Shown: positions 33,631 to 44,236 of the stretch, piece after piece
Layout: every line of letters begins with the position of its first letter
Numbering within the stretch: position 1 is the stretch's first letter
Assembly (NCBI GenBank): GCA_004369045.1
Contig: ML213504.1
Location: 1,908,894 to 1,972,893 of the forward strand
DNA from: Heliocybe sulcata
Taxonomy: Eukaryota > Basidiomycota > Agaricomycetes > Gloeophyllales > Gloeophyllaceae
Length of the DNA stretch: 64,000 bases
Reading direction: 5' to 3'
The notes under the pieces: model-generated
What the model saw: only the letters and a program-made list of their open reading frames with translations
What the model was told of the DNA's origin: nothing
Database searches by the model: none
Program-made: the position numbers and the translations under genes

Positions 33631-34156
33631 CTAGTCCGAGCCAGTCGTTATCCGTGCTGCAGAACATTAAACATGAACATCCTCTTTTTGTCACGAGAAT
33701 ACAGCAAGAAAACGCACTGTAGATCAACTGCCCACTGTGGTGCACGATCCGCTTGATCAAGCCCTCCTTCTCCAAGTGTCTGATCGCACGGCGCGCCAAG
33801 CTGCCGTTGACCCTGAGACGCTCGATGAGGATGCTCTGGGAGATGAAGCGGAAGGTGGGCACCTCCTTCATGATGCGGTCGAATGTGGGCTTGTCGAGGG
33901 CGACGGCGTGCTGCGCCTTGTCCTTGACCTTTCCCTTGGACCACTTCTTCTTCTTTGCGGCCTTGCCGCCACCGGACGACGTGGGTGCTGCCGCCTTAGC
34001 CTTGGCCTGCAAATCGGCGTGTCAGCGTCATCTGCGTCGTAGATGGTGCATCCATCGTGTAACGTCGAAAGGACAGGAAATTGCGCTACACGGGCATGAA
34101 GCCGGGTGCTGGAATGCATTCCGCACGTCCAGAATGAATGAAATGGTGCTCACCAT
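33631..34156 (-). CDS. RPS25: 40S ribosomal protein eS25
   Basis: Three exons. Exon 1 is only the start codon (34154-34156), directly followed by a gtgagc donor. Exon 2 begins [20 protein letters not shown] and contains [34 protein letters not shown] and [20 protein letters not shown]. Exon 3 supplies TRITTGSD and the stop at 33631, after VHHSGQLIY. This is the complete eS25 fold. eS25 sits on the head of the small subunit near the E site. A frame reading on past the second donor adds an unrelated tail to 33482 and should not be used. Confidence 0.93.
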
Positions 34157-34761
34157 CTTGATGTACGGCGGGGTTGTGGGTGTCGATGAGCGGAGGCCTG
34201 CCTTGGGAAGACTGGACAAATTGGGCTCCGACTCAAACTATCGCGCCAAATTGGGTAAGCTGTGGCGGAAGATCAGAAGCCGTATTGCCCGCGCAGAGCT
34301 TGCAAAGGTTCTCATTCCTTGACAGGACAGGTATGTCAGTGGGTATTCTTGGATGTAAGTGTAAGTGATTGACTGGCTTAGATGATACGGCAGATCCATT
34401 ACAAGGAATCCTACGATGCTTTACCAACAGATGAATGTCAGAGTTTCGACATATGGATATCTAGGGCTGACAAACATGTATACTGGAAGCCTACGGTAGG
34501 CTTGATCAATATTGATAGTGCCAAATGGATCTCAACGACTTTGTCCTCAGTCTATAGCGAAGATCTGAGGTGGGCACAGGTGGACCTGCAGCCAAGGCCA
34601 CAACCTTTCGGAAAGCCTTTGATTGCCGGCCACGCGTTCCAGATCGGCGCCACCGAGCCAGCGTAGCAAGCGCGTCTGTTAAAGCAGTCTGTGCTACCGT
34701 TCAGGCGGGCTATTCGTTCTGCTGTCCAGTTCGTGAACTAGCGCAGGAAGCAGGTTTCTCG
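34157..34761. promoter_or_regulatory. Divergent promoter region, no gene seen
   Basis: About 600 bp between eS25 (-) and glucosidase II beta (+). A 94-codon frame at 34382-34666 has no family features and is probably random. Confidence 0.45.
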
Positions 34762-36973
34762 ATGCGCTCGTCAGTATGTCTGGGAGCCATGGCTCCGCTC
34801 TTTTCGCTCCTGGTGCCCTTGAGTGCTCTAGCCGCAGGCGTGGACAAGACTCACGGCGTAGCGCCGAACCTACTGTCTCACTACGTGCCATTGAAGACAG
34901 CTTCGTCACCTGGGACCTGGAAGTGCCTGGATGGGTCGAAGGAGATTCTGTGGTCATCTGTAAACGACGACTACTGTGATTGTCCTGATGGCAGTGATGA
35001 ACCAGGTGCGTGACCCAGTATAAGCTACATGAACTCTGTCTGGACAGTGTACTTTAGGTACTGGAGCTTGTCCAAATAGCACGCTGTACTGCATAAATGA
35101 AGGACACATTGGTTCGAGCATTCCTGCATCGAGAGTGAACGATGGGCTTTGCGGTAAGATCCAACTCGTACTGCGGCAGCACTTGCTGAACACTTGGTAG
35201 AGGCCGAGTGCTGCGACGGGTCTGACGAGTTGCCTGGTGTATGTCCAAACGTATGCAAGGAGGTTGGGGAGGCATACAGGAAGGTGCAAGAAGAGCAGCG
35301 GAAAATTCGGAAGAAGGTACGCGAGTGTAGCTCATGAAAACCACTGTTCAAAATAACCACCATTATCTGCTCTAGGGCTCTAAAATTCGGTCCTCTTACA
35401 TCTCATTTGCTCAAAAAGAGAAGAAGCGTCTGGAAGGTGTCATTGAGACCTCCACGCAAGAGATTGCCGTACGGGAGAAGGAAGTTGAACGTCTTAGAGG
35501 TAAGGTTACAACCTGCTAGCACCAACAGCTTACGAATGTATTACTTCAGATCTTGTTGAGCAGTCTGAGTCATTGTCCGCTGCTGCGCTAGAGCACAGGA
35601 AAGCATCTCGTACGTCCACGTCTCGTGAGTGCTATTACCGAGTATTAACTACCAGGCACAGCACTTTACGAGACCCTCATCGCTCACTCGAACGCCCTCA
35701 AATCTCTTCAACGCGAACATAAGAAACATCTTGAGCGGGAAAAAGAACTCGGCAACATCCTGGATGCATTACGCACGGGCTACAACCCCAACTACCAAGA
35801 CATGGCTGTCCTCGAAGCCGTCCGGGGCTGGGAGAGTCTCGCCGGTCTGCCTCATATCAATGACGTCGGCAAGGAGGAAGAGGAATCCGATGAAGGTGCT
35901 GTAGTCAAGGCTGAGGAAGAAGAAGAGGAGATGGACGACGATGAATGGACGGCTGAGGAGCTTGAGAAAGATTTGGATAACCTTCTCAAAACCGACTATG
36001 TGTCCTTGTTGCTAGAGCACGATAAGCACGTCAATTCGCCCATGACTGAGTCCATTCGTAAGTTTCAGTTACCCTCGTCCTGACGTTGCATTAATATTTC
36101 TAGTGTTTGAACTGTCCTCGTACCTTCCCGATTCTCTGGTTCCGCAATACGAAGCATTCCGAGATACTCTGGTTTCCTGGCTGCAAATGTTGGGTGTTAT
36201 ACGTGGAGGCGTAGCTCAAGAGAATGCCGGCGGTGCGTACCCGTGTTGGAGGCCACTTTATATTGACACTGCTGGCTGATGGCTTGTATCGTCTCACAGA
36301 AGACTCCAAGCTGCGACAAAAACTGAACGATGCGGAGCACAGCTTGAGACAGGCCAACGATGAAAAGAGGAAGGCGGAAAAGGACTTGAATGAGCTCTTT
36401 GATCGCGAGCACTACGGAGCCGAAGGCGAGTGGAAGAAGCTCGAGAAGACCTGTTTAGAGAAGGAGGTCGGAGAGTGAGTGATTCTGTTCTGATCTATCG
36501 GTACATAGAGCTTACCGGTTGTTAGTTATACTTACGAGGTCTGCCTGTTTGACGAGGCCAGGCAGAAGCCTAACAAGGGAGGACAAACATTCAGCTTAGG
36601 GTAACTAGTGTCGTCTTCTTAAAGCTGGATGCGCTATTCTGACGCTTTCCGATAGTAAATTCCGGTCTTGGAATCCCGACGTCCAGCCGGACGATCCCGC
36701 CTATTATACCAAGCAGGTATACAACGCAGGCGCCAAGTGCTGGAACGGCCCGAACCGAAGCGTGATGGTGCGTGTGGCGTGCATCCGTGCTTGCGACGGT
36801 TGACTGATTATTTCTCTGGGCAATTTGTTCAGCTTCTGCTATCGTGCGGGACAGAAAATACCATCCACACCGTTGCGGAGCCTGAAAAGTGTGAGTATCA
36901 TTTCACAGGTACTTCGCCTGCATTGTGTTTGCCTCTGGCGGAAACGGCGGAAGGGAAGAAGGATGAGTTGTAA
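34762..36973 (+). CDS. Glucosidase II beta subunit (PRKCSH/Gtb1)
   Basis: Spliced gene with about ten introns. An N-terminal signal peptide is clear (MAPLFSLLVPLSALAAG, from the ATG at 34789, which has the better start context; 34762 is an alternative in frame). Two LDL-receptor-A-like repeats follow (NDDYCDCPDGSDEPG and ECCDGSDELPGVCPN). Then come a long coiled coil (EKKRLEGVIETSTQEIAVRE), a strongly acidic patch (EEEEEEMDDDEW), a second coiled coil, and the mannose-6-phosphate-receptor-homology domain (YTYEVCLFDEARQKPNKGG, CWNGPNRSV, EPEKCEYHFTGTSPALC). The protein ends KKDEL, an ER-retrieval signal. Known role: the non-catalytic partner of glucosidase II, which trims glucose from N-glycans in the ER lumen for calnexin-assisted folding. 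Confidence 0.93.
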
Positions 36974-38108
36974 TCTGTAACCTTCGTTGTTGGCATTTCA
37001 GTAATGAGAACAACGGACTGTAACCACCTTCGAATACGCGATACGTAGAGGCATGAAGGAGCAGTGCCGTGGTATAACCATACCATATCGGGAAGTCAGT
37101 AACGGTACAAATAGCCGATGGAGGTCTAGGCCAGCGTACAAACAAGCTACCACAAACCCCAATACATATAAATAAGGACCTGTGCAACCAAACATCAAGC
37201 AATGGGTAGATATGATTGGTCCGTCGCGGTCTACATCAGTTTGCTGCAAGTGCTCGATCCTGCCAGCCTAGGACTTATATCTGGGCATCTCGGTCGAGTG
37301 GCATTGGTGAGCACCATTGCCCAGAGTATTACGGCACACAAATTTCAATGCAGAGGTTGTAGCAGATCAAGACCCAGCACTGAACAAACAGCAACCTTGG
37401 ACCTGTTAGTCCACGCCACATTCTTCCAGCCCTTTTGCAATGCTGATCATACTCTCAAAGCATCATATTGATCTCTACAGCTCCTTTCTGTTATAGCCAA
37501 AGGTGCGTAGCTGTGCATCCATGTACTGCCTCCAGCCTTATGATGATGTTGTGCAGACTCCAGAGTGTCTCATTTGCAGATCCCCTGCGTGACCTACTAG
37601 CATTAATATTAACTTGAGGTAGGCTTTAGCCATAGGTATATTTACTTGCTATAACTTAAGAGTTGCAGTGCATGTCCTCAAGCTGGACCCTGATTTAGTG
37701 AGTACTGAGTGAACAGAGTGATTCACCCGTAAGGTGGGCCTGCACCTCTATTGTCATCATCTGTCCCACTCATGTAAACTGGATGCCAGATTCCATATGG
37801 AATTGTGAGTGGACTGTCACCTGTTTATTCTCATAGCTATTTGATACTAAAAGTAGTATTTTAGACTGAGCCATATCACTTTATCCAAGGAACAGGAAGA
37901 AAGGTAGAATCTGAGAGTATCCTCTTGTTCACAATATTGACTGACTGTCCACATCAAGGCAGCCATTAAAGGAGAATGCCAACAATATTGACTCAACAAG
38001 AGTGGTCACTCCTTCTGCCTTGCATCACTCAGAGTCTCCAATCATTAATGTGGGTCCTTCTGAGTTCCAGAGAGCTGAGTCAAGTGAACATTTCAAAATG
38101 TTCTTTAG
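36974..38108. other. Intergenic with a CpG-starved AT-rich tract (about 37600-38135)
   Basis: No gene is seen. From about 37600 to 38135 CG dinucleotides nearly vanish (one seen, near 37728), while flanking sequence has them at ordinary density. The base mix is also AT-rich. This fits an old repeat that decayed by deamination of methylated CpG, but I cannot name the family. It directly precedes paralog A. Confidence 0.5.
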
Positions 38109-39786
38109 ATGGACTGCAGAATCCCTGGTCAGAAATTGGACCCGAAGCACTCAGGGTTTGAGGGGGTTGTAGTCACAGCCCCGTCACCCGCGAGACAGAA
38201 GCCACCATCAATCAGGAAATCACACCCGCCAGTAAGTCACATTGAATAGTCTCAACGAGCACATAGTCTGATAAATTGGGCATTAGAAGCATGACTCTGC
38301 TTCGGTTACCTCCGCTCTTCAGTCAGCAGTGGCACATGGGCAGGCATCGAAAACACCGGCTCGTCCGAGTACTGGTACCCTTGACTTGGCAACAGCCCTT
38401 TCTCTGACCTTCGCAAGCAACAAGCACTACGAACCACCGCCAGGAGCTGTACCGGCCGTAGCCCTACCGGTACCGTCGCCTAGAAAATGCCAAAGTCAAG
38501 TGCTACGGCCAAACCGGCTGCTGAGGCGGCGCGCAGATGTCCTTGCGAAACAGAAGGAACTCGATTCTCTGCACTCGGCTTCCCGGATAGCGGGAGTTGT
38601 CCGCTCCGAGGAGGTCGATGCTGCACTCCACACGCAAGAAGCACCTGTTTCGCTGAGACCAGTGCGCGGTGCGAAGTGGGCCAGCGAGGACCTGAGACAC
38701 TTTGATGTCTTGCGCGCCGTAGACCAATTCAAAGAGAGAGTGAGTCGGGATCAGGGATCGTCCAAGGCCTCTGACGGCGATAACCTGCCTACGGACATCT
38801 CAATGGACCTCAGTGATCCTAATCGCCAAGAGATCCCCGTGGAAAGGACCCAAATGCGACCCTATATCGTCGCGGACCCGTCTCGGACGGTCATGTTTGC
38901 GGAGAGATTGGAAGGAATGTTTGGCCCGGGAAGTCTCGAACGAGGGTCTTCCAAGAGGAAGCCTGGTAAGGTAAGTACCTACCACTTTGGCATACCTAAT
39001 CTATAGCCGCGGTACCGCCATCATCAAGGACTGATGTCCCTGCGGCATTTCTTGAGGCCGGCATGCTTCCTCGAGATCCCTCATTCTTTGGCGCAGGGTA
39101 CTAACGGCATTTTTCCAGGCCAGAAGCTACACTACCCGGACAAGACGCAACTCGCCCGCCCGCGGCCTTACGGTTGCTCAAGAAGAAGTCGTTACTGCCA
39201 GTGAACCCGACAGCTCCGTGGACATTCTCGGTGACGACGACGACGATGAGAAGTTCGTTGTTGGGCCTGAAGACATCCTGGCTCGTGGGACATCCGTGCA
39301 GCAGTCCCTCGAAGTGGGAGTCAGGGCGAGTAGAACGGTGGCCGACGAGGATCCTCTGTCACTAAACGGCGACAATGCGGTAACCGAGATGAACAAGGGC
39401 ACATCAGACGTCCGTGAGTGGATCAAGACACTGCAAAAGCTGGTCCGAGGGAAAGCCAGGCTCGACCGGGAAGTAAGTCGTGATTGACCTTCAAGTCGCC
39501 GGCAGAAGGCCAATTCTAACCTCTATATCTAGGATATGCAATGCATCAGCGATATCCTGGACAAGATGAGCTACACCACACTTACTGGGTCGAATATCCT
39601 CGAGGTCAGTCCCAACTGAGGGTCACATGCGCAGTCAGCGCTTACCACTTACACTGCTCTTCGCAGAATTCTGAGTTACGGCAGACGCTCAATGCCATCA
39701 GCGAACTTCCAGAGAGCGAAATCCCCTTTGGAGATGAACACGCTCTCCGCCTACGAGCACAGGAGATATTCCATCGCCTATGGTAG
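38109..39786 (+). CDS. Unnamed protein, paralog A, with TFIIS-N-like C-terminal module
   Basis: Exon 1 (38109-38231) gives MDCRIPGQKLDPKHSGFEGV then VVTAPSPARQKPPS; the next exon continues SAVAHGQASKTPARPS. The middle is basic and polar and has FAERLEGMFGPGSLERG. The C-terminal part has DVREWIKTLQKLVRGKARLD, an exon with DMQCISDILDKMSYTTL, and a last exon with LRQTLNAISELPESEIPFGD ending RLRAQEIFHRLW at 39786. Amphipathic helices ending in a RA-x-E/L...W motif resemble the TFIIS N-terminal (LW) module used by transcription factors. It is a clear paralog of the gene at 42377-44236, with matching motif order and matching intron positions. A nuclear role is inferred; no function is known to me. 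Confidence 0.7.
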
Positions 39787-40507
39787 ATCAGTGCACAAGA
39801 GCGGGACTCAGGATCCGGAGTCAGGGAGTGGTAAGGTCGCAGTGTCCCCTCTGTGCGGTGCTAGAAAGCCGTCGGCGGCGGCGTCTTTACAAGTGTCCAG
39901 GGCGGGGGCATTCAGGCGGCTACTTCTCAAATGGAGGCAGCATATAGCATAGTGAGACTTTTATAACAGCCGATGTCAATAATGCCAATAATGTCTGTGT
40001 GTTATCGGTAACTCATGTAGTGACCGGACGATTCGGTCTGGCTGGAGGAGAGGTCACAACTCTTGCACGATAGCACTTCCACTCGAAAAGTCTAAGGGAT
40101 TATATATAATATTGACAACTACTAAGTAGTATACCGTATACACATACATACATGATTCTTGGATTAGTTGAAGGCAGTCACGAAAGTCAATGGGTGTGAA
40201 ACGTGCACTAGCAGAGACGAGAAGATCATGACCGTTGCAGGGGAAGGAGGATCGTAATATAGGGGAATACGGAATTGATGTTGGGGTAAATGAATCATTC
40301 GGATATCGTGAATTTATTGGTTTATGCGCTCCACACACCGGTATAAGTTACCCTCTCTGCCTCTCATCGCCATACAACTACACACACACGAAAAACACCT
40401 TCGACCATCGTACACGCTGCCGCGCCCATCAACACTTCTAGACCACGGCGCGCTCTATCCTCCGCCCATTCTATCTGGTATAGCGGGCGGGAGGCCAAAG
40501 ACATCCT
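39787..40507. other. Intergenic between convergent genes, no gene seen
   Basis: About 720 bp, AT-rich near 40080-40160. It holds the 3' flanks of paralog A and the Pho80-type cyclin. Confidence 0.5.
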
Positions 40508-42013
40508 CTAGGGACTGCCCATGCGGTCGTCACGATCGTCCACGCTGCCCACGCTGTAGAGGCTCTGCGTGTCCGACCCGTTCGGCCGTATCGTTGGCTC
40601 GTCGTCCGTCTCGCCCTCGTACTCCGTCTCAGTATCGCCTGCCTCAGATGCGGAGTCCGCAGACGAGTACTGCGAATACCCTGAGGTACTAGACGACGAC
40701 GTCCGGTGCATCACACGTGGACGCATGTTGGGCGTCTTGGTGTGTCCCTCGGGGTCGGGAATATCGTTGTTGTGCGAGGAGGAGCGAGAATGAGGAGCGC
40801 CGCCGTTCGACGAGCCGCTGTAGACATCCATCGCCTGCATCGGTGCTGCAGGCATGTGGTCCTTGTTGACTGGAAGCGGTGTGGGCTGAGTCATGTCTGT
40901 GCGACTCTGCTGAGACGGCGATTCTGAGAAGATTATGAGCTGCTCGGCGTAGCGCTGCATCTCATCGGGCGTGATCGTGAGGTTGAAGTTGTTCAATAAA
41001 AGGAATTGCAGCTCGAGCTGGTTCAGCTCTGCCTGGGGTAGACCTCCAACCTGGACGTCCGATCATTTAGCTCTGTACGGAACAGTCAGGGGCTATAACA
41101 TGTTCCTTACCTTCGCGTAGCGCGAATTAGTGTAGAATACGTCGCTGAAGAACTTGCTCGCCACCGTCACACCAGCGATGACCAGTCGGTGGATGTTGAA
41201 CGAGTCGATCACAAAAGTCTTGCCGGTGGCTTCCTGACTCAATTTGCTCATACGATCGAAGTAAACAAGCAGACTCAGGAAGACTTCGTTCGTCGTGGGG
41301 CAGTACTTTGAGATGCGCAGAAGATAGGCTTCGAGGGATATCGTGGGGATGTTACGGGCATGGAATGCAAGGGTCGATGTAGGGGCTGCGAGGGCAGTCT
41401 TCGACGCAGTCGTCAGACTCTCCCATGCAGGCCCATGTTGGATCTCAGTGGTGGAGGAAGAACGTGAATGGGATTGTTGGAACGTAGGGGAGGTAGGGGA
41501 AGAGGTGCCCAGAGCGTCATTTGTTGCGGCGATCTGGGTAAGAAGGGAAGCTAAGAGTTTCAGGAGGTCATCCGCCTTGTGTTGGTGGATGTCGAGAGCG
41601 GCCAAGTCCGTCTGGGATTCTGACTCCCTAGAGCCGTTCGTAGGTGAGGTGTGAGAGCTGGACTTAGCAGATTGCTGCTCTGTCGAAGAGGCTTTCGCAG
41701 GAGGACCCACACCTGCAGACGCGGGCGCAGCTTTGCTATGGGTGGTGTTCGAGGCTGAACTGGCGGACGATGACACAGCCGTCTGAAGGGCCGGACGAGT
41801 CCGCTGAAGAGGGGGAGGTGTCGGAGCCACGCTTGGGGGCCGGGTTTGGGAAGATGTGGTTGATGAGGATGATGCAGAGGAGTACGTCGTTGATGTTGAA
41901 GATGGTGTCTTGCGGGATAAGGGTCTCGAAGGACGAGAAGAAGAGTGTGCAGAGGGTGCTCTATGATGACTGTCGGAGGGCGTGTGCTGCAGAGCAGGGG
42001 CCAGCGCGAGCAT
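40508..42013 (-). CDS. PHO80-type cyclin
   Basis: Two exons. The start at 42013 gives MLALAPALQHTPSDSHHRAP; upstream in-frame ATGs exist but add an unlikely leader. A long Ser/Pro-rich N-terminus is followed by the cyclin box: LLKLLASLLTQIAATND, FHARNIPTISLEAYLLRISK, YCPTTNEVFLSLLVYFDRMS, FVIDSFNIHRLVIAGVTVAS and KFFSDVFYTNSRYAK. After the intron come VGGLPQAELNQLELQFLLLN and NFNLTITPDEMQRYAEQL. This is the Pho80/PREG group, which pairs with the Pho85 kinase to restrain the phosphate-starvation response. The tail is Ser-rich and acidic (GDTETEYEGETDDEPT). It sits between the two paralogs A and B. Confidence 0.88.
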
Positions 42014-42376
42014 GGTATTGTCTTTAAGGACAGCGACGGTCGTTAGTGCGTAAAGGGCGTTGAGAACGTGCAGAACAGCGAGCAAGAGAGTTGGTTGATG
42101 ATGCAATGGAATGGAAATAGCAAGTATAGGAGTTATATAGGAGATTGGCGTCTGAGTGGAAGATGTAATCGTAAAACGTCCCTTGTTGAAAAAACCACTC
42201 ATCCACAGCGTGACTTCAACGTGACGCCGTGACCGGAACGCTAATGCGCGGGTCGGCGCCACGCCGCCACATCCCCTCTTCCCTTACCCCACTCTGACTC
42301 AATCCGCCTCCAACCGCCCTTGAAAATATGTACTTTCCCTTGCATTACACCCCCGCGAGACCACCGCGAAACACGC
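42014..42376. other. Intergenic, promoter of the Pho80-type cyclin
   Basis: About 360 bp with no convincing gene. It separates the cyclin 5' end from the 3' end of paralog B. Confidence 0.45.
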
Positions 42377-44236
42377 CTAGACGGACGGTGACGGCCTTAA
42401 CGACTTTTGCCAGCTGGCTAGCAACGCCCGCGCTCTTCCCCGCAATTTATGCTCGTCATTAAACGGAACCTCCGGCAATTCTCCCAGCTGTGCTATACTT
42501 TCCCAGAGCTGCGTATCCTGTGTAGGCGAGTCGTCATAGGATGCACGGCACGTAAAATGAACACCAATCAGCTTCTGCACATGCCGAGACCGCGGAAAAA
42601 GCGCTACTTGCCTGAAGCACGGTCGCGTCGATCTCCTTTTTGCGTCCGTCGATATGTTGTAGGACGTTACTTAGTTGTATCAGGTCCTGTTATATGTGCA
42701 ATGAGTGATCATAATTTTATGGAGTGATTTGAGACGCTCACTTCTCGAGTGCTAGAGACCTTACCCTTGACGAGCCTCTGAATCGCAGCAACCCATTCTG
42801 AAGCCTCCGCCTCGAGGTTCTTGTGGCTGGATGATGCTGGTACACTTTCATTAGAGTCTTTAGGATCGAAATAAACGCAACCTTCTCCGGCACTCGCAGG
42901 CAACCTAGTCCCGGTGTTCCCATGACCAGATAGTGCCTCTGTTTGTACCTGCCCATCTGTTACTGAAATAGCTTGGTATTGCAGTGAGCCTTCGCGGTGT
43001 GGGATTGGGCTTTCCTGCGAGGGTAGCCTCCAGTCTATTGGCGAGGGGCTCTTATCTCTGCTTGCCGCTCGTGCCTGCAATATATCAACACCGGTCAGCA
43101 TTCAATCCCTCCTCACTTAGGCGCCCAAGATGCACAGATCGTGCGCGTATAGGTACGGTCAGCTCGTCCGATCAACAACTGACCGCTCCGGGCCTCTCCA
43201 CATCAAGTCAACCCGAAAGAATCTTCGTACTCACCTTCAAAACACCCTTCTTCGGCTTCGCATCGACCGCGCTAGGAATTCGCGTTCCCGGCCCATAGCA
43301 CTCTTCCAGCATCGCCACGAACCGAACCGCCTTCGACGAATGATCAACCATTCGCGTCGGATACACCTCGTCTTCCACTTTTGGCGGCGATCGCTCCTCG
43401 AGCGCTTGCCTCAGCCATCGAGTGTTCATAAGTATCAGCGCATCCTCACTCCCCGTCTCCTCGCGCAAGCGCTCCTGGAGCCGTACGGGTGCGGCTTGCT
43501 CGAGCGCATCGCTGGCCTCTACGACCGAAGGCGCTCTGTCCCGGACGTAACGTGGGCGTGGTTCGGACGACCGCTTGCGCGGACGAAGTAGCCGCTGCTT
43601 CGGAGACGGAGAGTCACTTGTGCGCCTCACGAGCTCGACATATGGGACGAGCCTTTGCCGCGTTCGCTTGTTATGCTGCGCTGCAGCATTAAATGCGTCG
43701 AGCAAGCTGCTCGGTTGCGGTGTCGATGAATGACCAGACAATCGTGACGATTCGGCGTGGACGGAGGACGATGCGGATCGACTTCTCCGAGGCTTGTGCT
43801 CATTGCGCCGCCCTGCAGTGTTGAATGCATCAAGCAAGCTGGTCTGCTGCGGTGTCGGTGAATCGGGATCGACCGAACCTGATGATATGATGTCGGGGGA
43901 AGGTGATGCCGATCGACACCGACTTGATGGCACTTCACGTCCACGAAGCCCGCATATTGCCCTGGTCTCGTCTTCGCTCTCGCCCTTGAGTCCCCGCTTA
44001 CGTTTCCGAGCGGTGATCGCAGGTCTATTCGAGTGAGTGCCTTTAGTGCGCAACGTCGTCGGTACTGCAGCCAGGGTATCCCCACTGATGGGATCTGTCT
44101 TCGAGGCGGGACTTGCCGAGCCAGTGTGGGGCTTGCTGGATGCCTTAGAGGGAGTGGTTATGACGACCCCATTGAAGAGCATCCTCGGCCTTTTCAAGGC
44201 TCTTCCTCTCTTCAAGGTATGTGCTTGCCGATGCAT
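42377..44236 (-). CDS. Unnamed protein, paralog B, with internal tandem repeat and TFIIS-N-like module
   Basis: At least four exons. The start at 44236 (MHRQAHTLKRGRALKRPRML) puts FNGVVITTPS as far from the N-terminus as in paralog A; the frame stays open up to 44461 but enters CpG-poor repeat-like DNA. A basic, Ser/Arg-rich middle carries two copies of a 42-43-residue unit, each with SLLDAFNTA or SLLDAFNAA. Next come VRFVAMLEECYGPGTRIPS (the counterpart of A's FGPG motif), SEWVAAIQRLVKGK, DLIQLSNVLQHIDGRKKEID and a last exon with LWESIAQLGELPEVPFNDEH and LRGRARALLASWQ. The last intron (42518-42611) has GC..AG ends. Function unknown; nuclear by composition (inference). Confidence 0.7.
43670..43925 (-). 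repeat. Two-copy tandem repeat inside paralog B (about 128-bp unit)
   Basis: The DNA at about 43670-43797 resembles that at about 43798-43925, clearest over the segment coding SLLDAFN. Both copies also share the flanking 'gcggtgtcg' and 'gcggatcgac/gccgatcgac' stretches. The protein unit reads RSAS...TPQxxSLLDAFNxA. Confidence 0.7.
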
